A stretch of 64,000 nucleotides of DNA, from positions 124,001 to 188,000 of the forward strand of contig NZ_JBHULZ010000026.1 in NCBI RefSeq assembly GCF_042684705.1. The letters run 5' to 3'. The notes below the pieces were generated by a model, which did no database searches, had not been told where the DNA came from, and saw only the letters and a list, made by a program, of their open reading frames with translations. Every line of letters begins with the position of its first letter. The stretch's first letter is position 1. Source of the DNA: Mesonia sediminis. Lineage in GTDB: Bacteria; Bacteroidota; Bacteroidia; Flavobacteriales; Flavobacteriaceae. This document shows positions 26,001 through 35,146 of the stretch, piece after piece. The position numbers were made by a program, and so were the translations under genes.

Positions 26001-27256
26001 GTTTTTTGCTTTTTCTTTTTAGCGGCAGGAAAAAGTATATTATTTAGTATAAGACGATACCCCGGAGAATTAGGGTGCAAAGATAACTCTGTTTTAGGGT
26101 CTCCTACTTTATGCTGGTAATCTTCAGGATCATGACCACCATAGAAAGTAAAAAAGCCTTTCCCTTTAATACCGTGAATGTAACGTGCCTCATTATTTAC
26201 CTTATTTTTCCCCATCACTAAAATATTTGGTTTTATAGTGTTTGGGTCAAAAGAAGTGGTTTGCCCCATAAACCCTTTGACCAAGGCAGTATGGTTTTGG
26301 CAAAGCATACTCGGAATAGGATCCCATTTAGCCGAAAAATTCATCAAGCTAAAATAATCTACTTCCTTTTTTATTTTTCGCTTACTGGTCATGTCTATAC
26401 TTGAAAATTCATACACCATTGGGCTACGCTCCAAAATAAAATCCGTAAAAGCAAAGGTATTAGAATAGTTGATTTTACTTTGATAGGCAGGATCACTCGG
26501 GTCACCGTCAAACATAGGTTCACAAATATCTATTCCTTCGGCAGACAAGGCTATATCAAAACTATCTGTTGCACTACACATGGCAAACATGAAACCTCCC
26601 CCCACAACATAATCTCTAATTTTTTTAGCGACCGCTAGTTTAGCTTGAGAAACCTTATTAAAACCTAATTTAGTCGCTAGAGCCTCAGCTTGGTTTTTCT
26701 CCTCGATATACCAAGGTGTAGCCCGATATGCTCTATAAAATTTACCATACTGCCCTGTAAAATCTTCGTGGTGCAAATGCAACCAATCATAAAGTAATAG
26801 TTCATCTTGTAGCACCTCTGTATCATAAACGGTTTTATAAGGTATTTCTGCATAGGTAAGCACCATGGTTACTGCATCATCCCAAGGCGCTTGACCCTCT
26901 GGTGTATATACAGCAATTTTTGGCGCCTTCTCTAAAACCACAGCATCCATATTTTGTGAAGGACTGTCAATAAAATCGAGAATAGATTGGGTTTTGGCAT
27001 CACTTAACAATTCAAATGAAACACCACGAATTTGACATTCTCGTCTTATTTCTTCTAAATCTGGAATTAAAAAAGACCCGCCTTTATAATTGAGTAACCA
27101 TTTCACCTTGATTTGCTGCTCTAAAACCCAATAGGTTACACCATAGGCTTTTAAATGATCCTTTTGTCCTACATCATCCATAGGGATCAAAAGATAGCTC
27201 GCTTTCGCGGAAAAGCATAAGCTTAAAAAACTAAATAATAATAGCATCTTTTTCAT
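25997..27256 (-). CDS. Exported glutamine-amidotransferase-like protein (often called 'asparagine synthetase B')
   Basis: A 419-aa protein with a signal peptide (MLLLFSFLSLCFSAKAS). The central region IAVYTPEGQAPWDDAVTMVL and GGGFMFAMCSATDSFDIAL looks like a class I glutamine-amidotransferase or ThuA-like fold, with a Cys in the nucleophile position. Database names for such bacteroidal proteins mention asparagine synthetase, but no AsnB synthetase domain is present and the protein is exported, so I would not use that name. The true function is unknown. It is convergent with the OmpA-like gene. Confidence 0.75.
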   Translation of the reverse strand: MKKMLLLFSFLSLCFSAKASYLLIPMDDVGQKDHLKAYGVTYWVLEQQIKVKWLLNYKGGSFLIPDLEEIRRECQIRGVSFELLSDAKTQSILDFIDSPSQNMDAVVLEKAPKIAVYTPEGQAPWDDAVTMVLTYAEIPYKTVYDTEVLQDELLLYDWLHLHHEDFTGQYGKFYRAYRATPWYIEEKNQAEALATKLGFNKVSQAKLAVAKKIRDYVVGGGFMFAMCSATDSFDIALSAEGIDICEPMFDGDPSDPAYQSKINYSNTFAFTDFILERSPMVYEFSSIDMTSKRKIKKEVDYFSLMNFSAKWDPIPSMLCQNHTALVKGFMGQTTSFDPNTIKPNILVMGKNKVNNEARYIHGIKGKGFFTFYGGHDPEDYQHKVGDPKTELSLHPNSPGYRLILNNILFPAAKKKKQKT

Positions 27257-27290
27257 AGCCCAAAAGATACAAAGAAAAGCGTATTAATAA

Positions 27291-28835
27291 TTAAAAAGGT
27301 ACTGAATCTTCGTCGTCTGCGTCTAAATCAGGTGAACCGAAAGCTGCCGAGGCCGATGGAAAATTTCCGCCAGGAAAGCTATCTTCATCTGCTTCTGTAT
27401 TCATACTAGAGGGTATCTCGGATGGAAAGTCGAATTGATCTAAGTTATCAAATTTACCTAATTCTCCGATAAATTTAAGACGAATATTATCTAATCCTCC
27501 ATTACGATGCTTAGCGATAATAAATTCGGCTTGACCTTCTGTAGGCGATTGCTCTTCATCATCCCATTCATCTATTTTGTAGTACTCAGGTCTATAGATA
27601 AACGAAACTATATCGGCATCTTGCTCAATAGCTCCAGACTCCCTTAAATCAGACAGTAATGGCCTTTTACTCCCGCCACGTGTCTCGACAGCACGTGATA
27701 ACTGAGATAAGGCAATTACCGGTACATTAAGTTCTTTTGCCAAAGCTTTAAGGTTACGTGAAATGGTTGAAATCTCTTGCTCACGGTTTCCTCCTTTTTG
27801 CGTACCTCCTGCTGTCATTAATTGCAAATAATCAATTACAATTAATTTAATACCATGCTGAGAGGCCAACCTTCTGGCTTTAGCACGTAGATCAAAAATT
27901 GATAGCGAAGGGGTATCATCTATAAAAAGCGGAGCTTTCTCTAAGGCCTTTACCTTTACATTAAGCTGCTCCCATTCGTGCGTTTTTAATTTACCCGTTC
28001 TTAGTTTTTCTGATGAAAGTCCTGTTTCTGATGATATTAATCGAGTAATCAATTGAACAGATGACATCTCTAATGAAAAGAATGCCACAGGAATATCTTG
28101 ACCTACGGCTATATTTCTAGCCATAGATAAGGTTAACGCCGTTTTACCCATACCAGGTCTAGCTGCCACGATTATAAGATCTGAAGGTTGCCAGCCCGAG
28201 GTTAGCTCATCTAATTTGGTAAAACCTGTAGGAATACCACTTAAGCCTTCACGGTTTGAAATTTCTTGAATTCGGCGTTTAGCTTGAATAACTAAACTTT
28301 GCGCAGTTTCTGATGATTTTTTAATATTGCCTTGCGTAACCTCATACAATTTAGATTCAGCTTTATCTAGTAAATCAAAAACATCTGTACTTTCTTCATA
28401 AGAATCTTCAATGATCTCACTTGATATTTTTATAAGACTACGTTGTATATATTTTTGCAGTATTATGCGGGAATGAAACTCGATGTGAGCAGAAGAAGAA
28501 ACTTTTTGCGTTAACTGAATCAGATAATAATCGCCTCCACAAACTTCAAGTCGCAAATCTTTCTTTAACTGGTTAGAAACTGTTAATAAGTCAATTGGTT
28601 GACTGTCTTGAAACAATTTAAAAATAGCCTCAAAAATGTATTTATGCGCTTCTTTATAGAAAACATCAGGGTGTAAAACATCAATAGCCTCATCTACACC
28701 TTTCTTATCAATCATCATAGCACCCAACACAACCTCTTCTAAATCAACAGCTTGAGGAGGTATTTTTCCTTTTTGCAGTGATATAATATCCTGGTTTTTT
28801 TGGGTATAAGGTTTATTTTTCTTGACGTTTTCCAT
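27291..28835 (-). CDS. dnaB: Replicative DNA helicase DnaB
   Basis: DnaB is the hexameric fork helicase. The protein has the N-terminal primase-interaction domain (PPQAVDLEEVVLGAMMIDKK), the linker and the RecA-like C-terminal domain with Walker A ARPGMGKTALTLS, the LIVIDYLQLM Walker B, and the QLSRAVETRGG block. An upstream in-frame ATG at 28895 adds twenty hydrophobic residues unlike the family; the ATG at 28835 (MENVKKNKPYTQKN) is the better start, giving 514 aa. The C-terminal tail is acidic and ends with a SSB-like DDEDSVPF. Confidence 0.96.
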   Translation of the reverse strand: MENVKKNKPYTQKNQDIISLQKGKIPPQAVDLEEVVLGAMMIDKKGVDEAIDVLHPDVFYKEAHKYIFEAIFKLFQDSQPIDLLTVSNQLKKDLRLEVCGGDYYLIQLTQKVSSSAHIEFHSRIILQKYIQRSLIKISSEIIEDSYEESTDVFDLLDKAESKLYEVTQGNIKKSSETAQSLVIQAKRRIQEISNREGLSGIPTGFTKLDELTSGWQPSDLIIVAARPGMGKTALTLSMARNIAVGQDIPVAFFSLEMSSVQLITRLISSETGLSSEKLRTGKLKTHEWEQLNVKVKALEKAPLFIDDTPSLSIFDLRAKARRLASQHGIKLIVIDYLQLMTAGGTQKGGNREQEISTISRNLKALAKELNVPVIALSQLSRAVETRGGSKRPLLSDLRESGAIEQDADIVSFIYRPEYYKIDEWDDEEQSPTEGQAEFIIAKHRNGGLDNIRLKFIGELGKFDNLDQFDFPSEIPSSMNTEADEDSFPGGNFPSASAAFGSPDLDADDEDSVPF

Positions 28836-28947
28836 AGGTGCGAATGTAACAAAAATTATAAGGCTAATGCGCCAAATTGTATTTTCTAAAGTCAACAGGT
28901 TATCAACTAATCAACTGTTAATAACTTTTATTTTCTGTTAATAAAGG

Positions 28948-28979
28948 TAAAAAAATCCGAAGAGAAAATCTTCGGATTT
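28948..28979 (-). terminator. Terminator of accA
   Basis: AAATCCGAAGA and TCTTCGGATTT form an 11-bp stem with a GAAAA loop, followed on the minus strand by a run of T. It lies 24 bases past the accA stop. Confidence 0.88.
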
Positions 28980-29003
28980 AGCCATTACTATGTATATGGG
29001 TGT

Positions 29004-29957
29004 TTAGTCTTTATATGTACCCATTGCCAAATATTTATCCATTCTAGATTTCACTAAATCTTTTGGGGATAACTCTTTTAGTTCGGCATAAGATTCTAAA
29101 ATTATCTTTTTTAGAGTTTTTACCATTTCAATTCTATCGGCATGTGCTCCGCCTAAAGGCTCTTTAATAATCGAGTCAATAACTTTAAGTCTTTTGGCAT
29201 CTTTAGCGGTTAACTTTAACGCTTCTGCTGCTTGCTCTTTATGATCCCAGCTGCGCCATAATATAGAACTACAATTCTCTGGAGAAATTACCGAATACCA
29301 AGAGTTTTCTAGCATCATCACTTTGTCACCAACACCAATTCCTAAAGCTCCACCACTTGCTCCTTCTCCTATAACCACAACAATAACAGGAACTTGAAGG
29401 CGTGTCATCTCTAAAATATTACGCGCAATAGCTTCTCCTTGTCCGCGTTCTTCGGCTTCTAAACCGGGGTATGCTCCTGGAGTATCAATAAAAGTAACCA
29501 CCGGTAAGTTAAACTTCTCTGCAGATTTCATTAAACGAAGCGCTTTACGGTAACCTTCTGGATTGGCCATTCCAAAATTTCTGTACTGTCTAGTTTTGGT
29601 ATTGGTTCCTTTTTGTTGACCGATAACCATAAAACTTTGCTCGCCTATTTTACCTAGACCACCTACCATAGCTTTATCATCGGCTACTGTACGGTCTCCA
29701 TGTAACTCTAAAAAAGTATCGCCGCAAAGTGCTTGAATATAATCTAAGGTGTAAGGGCGATTAGGGTGTCTCGAAAGTTGAACCCGCTGCCAAGCGGTTA
29801 AATTTTTATAAATTTCTTTCTTTTTTTCTTTGAGTTTTTTCTCTATTTGCTGACAGGTTTCAGAAACATCTACGTCATTATCTGTTCCTATTTTGCAAGC
29901 TTTATTAAACTCCTCTTGCAAGGCCTGTATTGGTTTTTCAAATTCTAAATATTCCAT
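29004..29957 (-). CDS. accA: Acetyl-CoA carboxylase carboxyltransferase subunit alpha
   Basis: AccA with AccD transfers carboxyl from biotin to acetyl-CoA, the first committed step of fatty-acid synthesis. The 317-aa protein has the helical N-terminus and the crotonase-like core (FMVIGQQKGTNTKTRQYRNF, VTFIDTPGAYPGLEAEERGQ, GEGASGGALGIGVGDKVMML). A TATATTTG box lies about 30 bases upstream. It is followed by its own terminator, so it is likely monocistronic. Confidence 0.96.
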   Translation of the reverse strand: MEYLEFEKPIQALQEEFNKACKIGTDNDVDVSETCQQIEKKLKEKKKEIYKNLTAWQRVQLSRHPNRPYTLDYIQALCGDTFLELHGDRTVADDKAMVGGLGKIGEQSFMVIGQQKGTNTKTRQYRNFGMANPEGYRKALRLMKSAEKFNLPVVTFIDTPGAYPGLEAEERGQGEAIARNILEMTRLQVPVIVVVIGEGASGGALGIGVGDKVMMLENSWYSVISPENCSSILWRSWDHKEQAAEALKLTAKDAKRLKVIDSIIKEPLGGAHADRIEMVKTLKKIILESYAELKELSPKDLVKSRMDKYLAMGTYKD

Positions 29958-30045
29958 AATCGGGTATGGCTTTTGTAGTTTTTAGTAAGCAAATATATAA
30001 AACTTCTACGATGCACTTCAGCTTAACCCAAATTAATTATAAACT

Positions 30046-31116
30046 TTATCGTTTTGCTTTTTGCAGCAAAAAGATAGCTAAGATTCCAAAGACAATATTA
30101 GGCAACCATACGGCGAGCAATGGACTAAAGGTTGACCGCTCTGCAATAGTACCAAAAACCTTATCAAAAAAGACAAATATAAAAGCTATTGCAATTCCTA
30201 TAGCCAGATTTACGCCCATCCCCCCTCTTCTTTTAACCGAAGATACCGATACCGCTATAATGGTTAAAATATAGGCAGAAACAGGTAAGCTTAAACGTTT
30301 ATATGCCACTACTTGATACCGATTGATATTGGCTGAACCACGTCTTCTCTCCTGTTCGATGAATTCGTTAAGCTCATTAAAATTTAGAGTCTCGGCAATA
30401 TATTCTACAGGGGTAAGCGCATCAAATTCAAATGGTAATAAGGTATCTAATTTGGTTTTACTTATCAAACGGTCATTGGGCTGCCCCACAATACGTTTTT
30501 CATAGTTATTAAGTACAAAAATACTATCGTCAAACTTAAGCCTACTGGCACTTATCTTAAATTTTAATTGGTTGTTTTCAAAATGCTCTAAGGTAAAATT
30601 ACGTGCCGTTTGGGTAGCTGGATCAAAATTAGTCGCATAAATAAATTCATTATCATTAATTTGCCGAAATACATCTTGGGTTTCTTGAGCTGATTTACCA
30701 CGTTTTAGATACTTCCATTTAAACTCATTAAACCCTTGGCTTGCATTTGGTGCCAAATACATACTTAAAACTAAAGCGCTTATACAAACAATGGTAGCTC
30801 CAATGAGGTAAGGGCGCAAAAAGCGAGTAAATGAAACACCAGAACTTAAAAAGGCTACTATCTCTGTATTATTAGCCAGCTTTGAGGTGAAAAATATTAC
30901 CGACAAGAATAAAAATAAAGGGAAAAGTAAATTGGCAAAATAAACGGTGAAATCAATATAGTAATAAAGCACCTCTATAAAAGGCACTTCATTTTCTAGT
31001 ATTTTATCAATTTTTTCGGCTAAATTTACTGTTATTCCTATGGGGATAAACAATAAAAGCAACATGACAAATGTACCTAGATAACGTTTAAGTATGTACC
31101 AATCTAATATTTTCAC
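30046..31116 (-). CDS. LptF/LptG-type lipopolysaccharide export permease
   Basis: Permeases of this family form the inner-membrane part of the LPS transporter with LptB and LptC. The protein starts KILDWYILKRYLGTF and has four to six membrane helices with a long periplasmic beta-jellyroll between them. I chose the GTG at 31116, 4 bases after the tgt stop, because translation from the ATG at 31176 would run through the tgt end and add residues unlike the family. Length is then 356 aa. The tgt-permease pair is common in Bacteroidota; I cannot tell LptF from LptG safely. Confidence 0.86.
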   Translation of the reverse strand: MKILDWYILKRYLGTFVMLLLLFIPIGITVNLAEKIDKILENEVPFIEVLYYYIDFTVYFANLLFPLFLFLSVIFFTSKLANNTEIVAFLSSGVSFTRFLRPYLIGATIVCISALVLSMYLAPNASQGFNEFKWKYLKRGKSAQETQDVFRQINDNEFIYATNFDPATQTARNFTLEHFENNQLKFKISASRLKFDDSIFVLNNYEKRIVGQPNDRLISKTKLDTLLPFEFDALTPVEYIAETLNFNELNEFIEQERRRGSANINRYQVVAYKRLSLPVSAYILTIIAVSVSSVKRRGGMGVNLAIGIAIAFIFVFFDKVFGTIAERSTFSPLLAVWLPNIVFGILAIFLLQKAKR

Positions 31117-31120
31117 TCGC

Positions 31121-32251
31121 TTATAATCTTTTATCCATTTGCTTGACCATTTGATTTTTCCAACTTGTAAAATCACCGGCTAAAATATGCTTTCTAGCTT
31201 CGCGTACCAACCACAAATAGAATCCTAAATTGTGAATGGTTGCAATTTGCCTGCCAAGCATTTCATTCACACTAAACAAGTGCCTAACATATGCTTTAGA
31301 GTAGGCCGTATCTACCCAAGTAATACCCATTTCATCTAAGGGAGAGAAATCATCTTCCCATTTTTTATTTTTAATGTTTATGGTACCGTGAGCGGTAAAT
31401 AACATACCATTCCTTCCATTTCGCGTAGGCATCACACAGTCAAACATATCTACTCCTAACGCAATATTCTCCAAAATATTAATAGGCGTACCTACTCCCA
31501 TTAAATAACGTGGCTTATCTTCGGGTAAAATGGCCGTTACCACCTCGGTCATCGCATACATTTCTTCGGCGGGTTCACCAACCGACAGGCCACCAATTGC
31601 ATTTCCTGGAGCACCGGCATTGGCAATATATTCTGCAGATTGCTGCCTTAAATCTTTATAAGTGCTTCCCTGCACAATAGGAAATAAGGTTTGCTCGTAA
31701 CCATATAAAGGCGGAGTATCGTGAAATCGCTTTAAGCAGCGCTCTAACCAGCGATGTGTCATATGCATAGACCGCTTAGCATAATTATAGTCACAAGGGT
31801 AGGGTGTGCATTCATCAAAGGCCATAATAATATCGGCCCCAATTTGGCGCTGAATATCCATTACGCCTTCTGGAGTAAAAAAGTGGTAAGAGCCATCTAT
31901 ATGCGACTTAAACTTAACCCCTTCTTCTTTTATCTTTCGGTTAGCCGACAGAGAATAAACTTGGTACCCACCACTATCGGTAAGAATATTCCTGTCCCAG
32001 TTCATAAATTTATGCAAGCCCCCTGCCTTTTGTAAAATATCGGTGTGTGGACGCATGTACAAATGGTAGGTATTTCCCAGTATGATATCGGGATTTATTT
32101 CTTCTTTTAATTCACGTTGGTGCACCCCTTTAACCGTAGCAATGGTGCCTACGGGCATAAAAATGGGCGTTTCTATACTTCCGTGATCTGTGGTTATTGT
32201 TCCGGCTCTAGCCTTGCTACCCACATCATTCGCTTCAAGCTTAAATTGCAT
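31121..32251 (-). CDS. tgt: tRNA-guanine transglycosylase (queuosine pathway)
   Basis: Tgt swaps guanine for the queuosine precursor preQ1 at position 34 of tRNAs. The 376-aa protein has the substrate-site motifs DSGGYQVYSL and FDCVMPTRNGRNG (Asp nucleophile) and ends with the helix block YSKAYVRHLFSVNEMLGRQI and ATIHNLGFY. The canonical zinc motif CxCxxC before YSxAY is absent here (MGITWVDTAYSK), which is odd against the E. coli enzyme. It is followed by the LPS permease, 4 bases away. Confidence 0.95.
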   Translation of the reverse strand: MQFKLEANDVGSKARAGTITTDHGSIETPIFMPVGTIATVKGVHQRELKEEINPDIILGNTYHLYMRPHTDILQKAGGLHKFMNWDRNILTDSGGYQVYSLSANRKIKEEGVKFKSHIDGSYHFFTPEGVMDIQRQIGADIIMAFDECTPYPCDYNYAKRSMHMTHRWLERCLKRFHDTPPLYGYEQTLFPIVQGSTYKDLRQQSAEYIANAGAPGNAIGGLSVGEPAEEMYAMTEVVTAILPEDKPRYLMGVGTPINILENIALGVDMFDCVMPTRNGRNGMLFTAHGTINIKNKKWEDDFSPLDEMGITWVDTAYSKAYVRHLFSVNEMLGRQIATIHNLGFYLWLVREARKHILAGDFTSWKNQMVKQMDKRL

Positions 32252-32270
32252 GCATAAAATTTTAGATGGG

Positions 32271-32298
32271 CAAAGGTAATTAATTTCTTAAAAGCAAA
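32271..32298 (-). promoter_or_regulatory. Promoter of tgt
   Basis: On the minus strand TTTG (32298-32295), a 16-base spacer and TACCTTTG (32278-32271) match the Bacteroidota promoter; the tgt ATG follows after 19 bases. Confidence 0.7.
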
Positions 32299-32413
32299 CT
32301 GATCCTTGTTTCATTTATTAACTTTTATCCCTGTACGGATTGCCCTCCGTAAAGAAAACTAAAACCAAACTTACATTTATTTACTTTTATTTTCAATTGC
32401 CTACAAATAAAAG

Positions 32414-32421
32414 TATTTTTG
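32414..32421 (+). promoter_or_regulatory. -7 box of the transketolase operon (TATTTTTG)
   Basis: Exact TAnnTTTG match 27 bases before the ATG at 32449. A TTG 14 bases further upstream is too close for an ideal -33 element. Confidence 0.55.
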
Positions 32422-32448
32422 CGCAAACAGATTTTAAACCACACAACA

Positions 32449-33294
32449 ATGGCAAACACAACACAATTAGAAGATTTTGTTACGCAAGTAAGAAGAGATA
32501 TTCTCAGGCAAGTACATAAGGTAAACTCGGGACACCCTGGCGGTTCTCTAGGTTGCGCAGAATTTTTTACGGCTTTGTACCAAGAAATTATGGACTATTC
32601 CACCGATTTTAAAATGGATGGCAAAAACGAGGATCTTTTCTTTTTATCAAACGGACATATCTCGCCTGTTTACTATAGCGTTTTGGCTAGAAGCGGATTT
32701 TTTCCCGTTGATGAATTGAACACCTTTAGGTTAATAGATTCTAGATTGCAAGGACACCCTACCACCCACGAAAATTTACCAGGAGTACGCATTGCATCGG
32801 GATCGCTTGGTCAGGGAATGTCTGTAGCCATTGGAGCAGCTCAAACTAAAAAATTAAATAAAGACAAACACTTGGTTTACTCTCTACACGGTGATGGCGA
32901 ATTGCAAGAAGGGCAAAATTGGGAAGCCATAATGTATGCGGCCGGTAACCAAGTTGATAATTTAATTGCAACCGTTGATCTAAACGGACAGCAAATAGAT
33001 GGCTCTACAGATCGTGTGTTACCTTTAGGTAATTTAAAAGATAAGTTTGAGGCTTTTGGCTGGGAAGTTTTAGAGGTTAAAAATGGAAACAACATTACCG
33101 AAGTAATTCAAGGATTGCAAGATGCAAAAGAAAAAACAGGTCAAGGAAAGCCGGTTTGTATTTTGTTGCATACGGTAATGGGTAACGGAGTTGATTTTAT
33201 GATGCATACGCACGAGTGGCACGGTAAAGCTCCTAATGATGAGCAACTTGAAAAAGCCCTTGCGCAAAACCCAGAAACTTTAGGCGATTATTAA
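32449..33294 (+). CDS. Transketolase, N-terminal (thiamine-diphosphate) half
   Basis: This 281-aa protein is the first half of transketolase of the pentose-phosphate pathway. It carries HPGGSLGCAEFFTALYQEIM, SGSLGQGMSVAIGAAQ and the ThDP motif GDGELQEGQNWEA. A longer frame would start at a TTG inside the promoter box, so I chose the ATG at 32449 (MANTTQLEDFV). The other half is the next gene, 20 bases on; together they match the length of a normal transketolase. Confidence 0.94.
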   Translation: MANTTQLEDFVTQVRRDILRQVHKVNSGHPGGSLGCAEFFTALYQEIMDYSTDFKMDGKNEDLFFLSNGHISPVYYSVLARSGFFPVDELNTFRLIDSRLQGHPTTHENLPGVRIASGSLGQGMSVAIGAAQTKKLNKDKHLVYSLHGDGELQEGQNWEAIMYAAGNQVDNLIATVDLNGQQIDGSTDRVLPLGNLKDKFEAFGWEVLEVKNGNNITEVIQGLQDAKEKTGQGKPVCILLHTVMGNGVDFMMHTHEWHGKAPNDEQLEKALAQNPETLGDY

Positions 33295-33314
33295 TTTTTA
33301 AAAAGGACAAAATC

Positions 33315-34268
33315 ATGAAAAAATATATAGACACTGGCAAAAAAGACACCCGTTCTGGATTTGGAGCCGGTTTGGAAGAATTAGGAAAAAAGAATGAAAA
33401 TGTGGTGGCCCTTTGTGCAGACCTTACGGGTTCACTAAAAATGGATGCTTTTAAAAACAACCACCCAGAGCGCTTCTTTCAGGTGGGCATTGCAGAGGCA
33501 AATATGATTGGAATGGCGGCAGGTATGACCATAGGCGGTAAAATTCCTTTTACTGGTACTTTCGCAAACTTTTCAACAGGACGTGTGTATGACCAGATTA
33601 GACAAAGTGTGGCATACTCGGGTAAAAATGTGAAAATTTGTGCTTCACACGCTGGTCTAACGCTTGGCGAAGATGGCGCCACTCATCAAATTTTAGAAGA
33701 TTTGGGGCTTATGAAAATGTTACCAGGTATGACGGTAATTAATACCTGTGATTATAATCAAACCAAGGCAGCAACTTTAGCTATTGCTGAACACGACGGT
33801 CCTGTTTATTTGCGTTTTGGAAGACCAAAAGTAGCTAATTTTACTCCAGAAGACCAAAATTTTGAAATTGGTAAAGCAGTACAATTAACCGAAGGAAACG
33901 ACGTTACAATAATAGCAACAGGTCATTTAGTTTGGGAAGCATTACAGGCAGCCGAAACCTTAGCAAAAGAGGGAATTACGGCAGAAGTGATTAACATACA
34001 CACCATAAAACCGCTTGATGCAGATGCCATTCTTGCCTCGGTTAGAAAGACGGGATGTGTAGTCACCGCCGAAGAGCATAATTATTTAGGTGGTTTAGGA
34101 GAAAGTGTAGCTCGTGTTTTAAGCACAGAACACCCAAGCCCACAGGAATTTATCGCCACTAAGGATACTTTTGGAGAAAGCGGAACTCCCGAGCAATTAA
34201 TGGAGAAATACGGACTCAATGCTAAGTCTATTGTTGCTGCAAGTAAAAAAGTAATCCAAAGAAAATAA
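33315..34268 (+). CDS. Transketolase, C-terminal half
   Basis: The second half of the split enzyme, 317 aa, with the pyrimidine-binding domain (FFQVGIAEANMIGMAAGMTI, with the catalytic Glu) and the C-terminal domain (GPVYLRFGRPKVANF and VVTAEEHNYLGGLGESVARV). Two-subunit transketolases are usual in Bacteroidota and archaea. It must assemble with the protein of the preceding gene, and the two are translated from one message. Confidence 0.94.
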   Translation: MKKYIDTGKKDTRSGFGAGLEELGKKNENVVALCADLTGSLKMDAFKNNHPERFFQVGIAEANMIGMAAGMTIGGKIPFTGTFANFSTGRVYDQIRQSVAYSGKNVKICASHAGLTLGEDGATHQILEDLGLMKMLPGMTVINTCDYNQTKAATLAIAEHDGPVYLRFGRPKVANFTPEDQNFEIGKAVQLTEGNDVTIIATGHLVWEALQAAETLAKEGITAEVINIHTIKPLDADAILASVRKTGCVVTAEEHNYLGGLGESVARVLSTEHPSPQEFIATKDTFGESGTPEQLMEKYGLNAKSIVAASKKVIQRK

Positions 34269-34272
34269 AACC

Positions 34273-34869
34273 ATGTTTAAAAATTTTGTAAGCTTAATCC
34301 TAATTTTGCTATGCCTTAGCGGATGGGCACAAACCGACGAAAACGGATGGGGAGTAAAAGCCGGTCTAAGTCAAAACACGAATGGCGAATTAAAAAACCT
34401 GAGCAATGATGCCAAATTTGAAGCCGAAGCAGGCATTGGGTACCACATTGGGGTTTTTGGGAATATCAACTTAAGTCCCATTTACTTAAGACCTGAGCTA
34501 ATTTACACCAAAACACAAAGTGAATATGACGGGGTAGATTTTGAATTGCAACGTCTGGACGTTCCCGTTTTAGTAGGCTTAAAACTGATAGGTCCATTGC
34601 ATGTTTTTGCGGGTCCCAATTTACAGTATAATCTAGACAGTAAATTTGGTAATAAAGATTTAGAAAAACCTAATGAAGATTGGAGCTTAGGCTTGCACGC
34701 TGGTGCTGGGGTGCAGTTGGGAGATTTTGGTATAGATTTGCGTTACTCTCGTGGCTTTAGCGACAATGAGGTTGAATTTTTACAAAATAACTTTGACAAT
34801 ACACCAGAGTTAAATCGCTTAAATATTGATCAAAGTGAATTAATTCTAAGTTTATCCTTTAAGTTTTAA
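34273..34869 (+). CDS. Outer-membrane beta-barrel protein (PorT/OMP_b-brl type)
   Basis: A 198-aa protein with a signal peptide (LILILLCLSGWAQTDEN) and then alternating amphipathic strands ending in aromatic or hydrophobic residues, finishing LILSLSFKF, the C-terminal barrel signature. It resembles the small eight-strand barrels common in Bacteroidota. It follows the transketolase gene by 4 bases, probably in the same operon, though the link in function is unclear. Confidence 0.78.
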   Translation: MFKNFVSLILILLCLSGWAQTDENGWGVKAGLSQNTNGELKNLSNDAKFEAEAGIGYHIGVFGNINLSPIYLRPELIYTKTQSEYDGVDFELQRLDVPVLVGLKLIGPLHVFAGPNLQYNLDSKFGNKDLEKPNEDWSLGLHAGAGVQLGDFGIDLRYSRGFSDNEVEFLQNNFDNTPELNRLNIDQSELILSLSFKF

Positions 34870-34896
34870 AGCTAACAGGCTACAACTAAATTAATG

Positions 34897-34937
34897 AATA
34901 GGCTCAAATTGCACCTTTAATTTGAGCCTATTTTTTT
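34897..34937 (+). terminator. Terminator of the transketolase operon
   Basis: AATAGGCTCAAATT and its complement form a 14-bp stem with an 8-base loop, followed by a run of T. Confidence 0.92.
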
Positions 34938-35091
34938 ACTCGATTTTGTACTTAGGATGCAATTGATAATTTAAAAAATTGATTACAGTTTTCCTTCCCC
35001 ATAATTTGTTGCTTTCCTCTTTATCGGTCTATTTAAAAAAATAAAATCCTAACGCAAGGCAATTATTCGTTTGTAAGAATTACTGTAAAAT

Positions 35092-35126
35092 AAAAAAGGC
35101 CGTTTTCAAATAAAACAGCCTTTTTT
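35092..35126 (-). terminator. Terminator of ettA
   Basis: GGCCGTTTT pairs with AAAACAGCC with one mismatch around a short loop. A runs on the left and T runs on the right; on the minus strand it ends the ettA message 21 bases past the stop. Confidence 0.82.
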
Positions 35127-35146
35127 GTACGCCATCAATTAAGTTA

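Noticed and set aside
28836..28895. Longer DnaB start at 28895
   Set aside because: The extra 20 residues are hydrophobic and unlike DnaB; the ATG at 28835 fits the family.
32419..32448. TTG start ten codons before the transketolase ATG
   Set aside because: The TTG lies inside the TATTTTTG promoter box, so it is not in the message; the ATG at 32449 fits the family.
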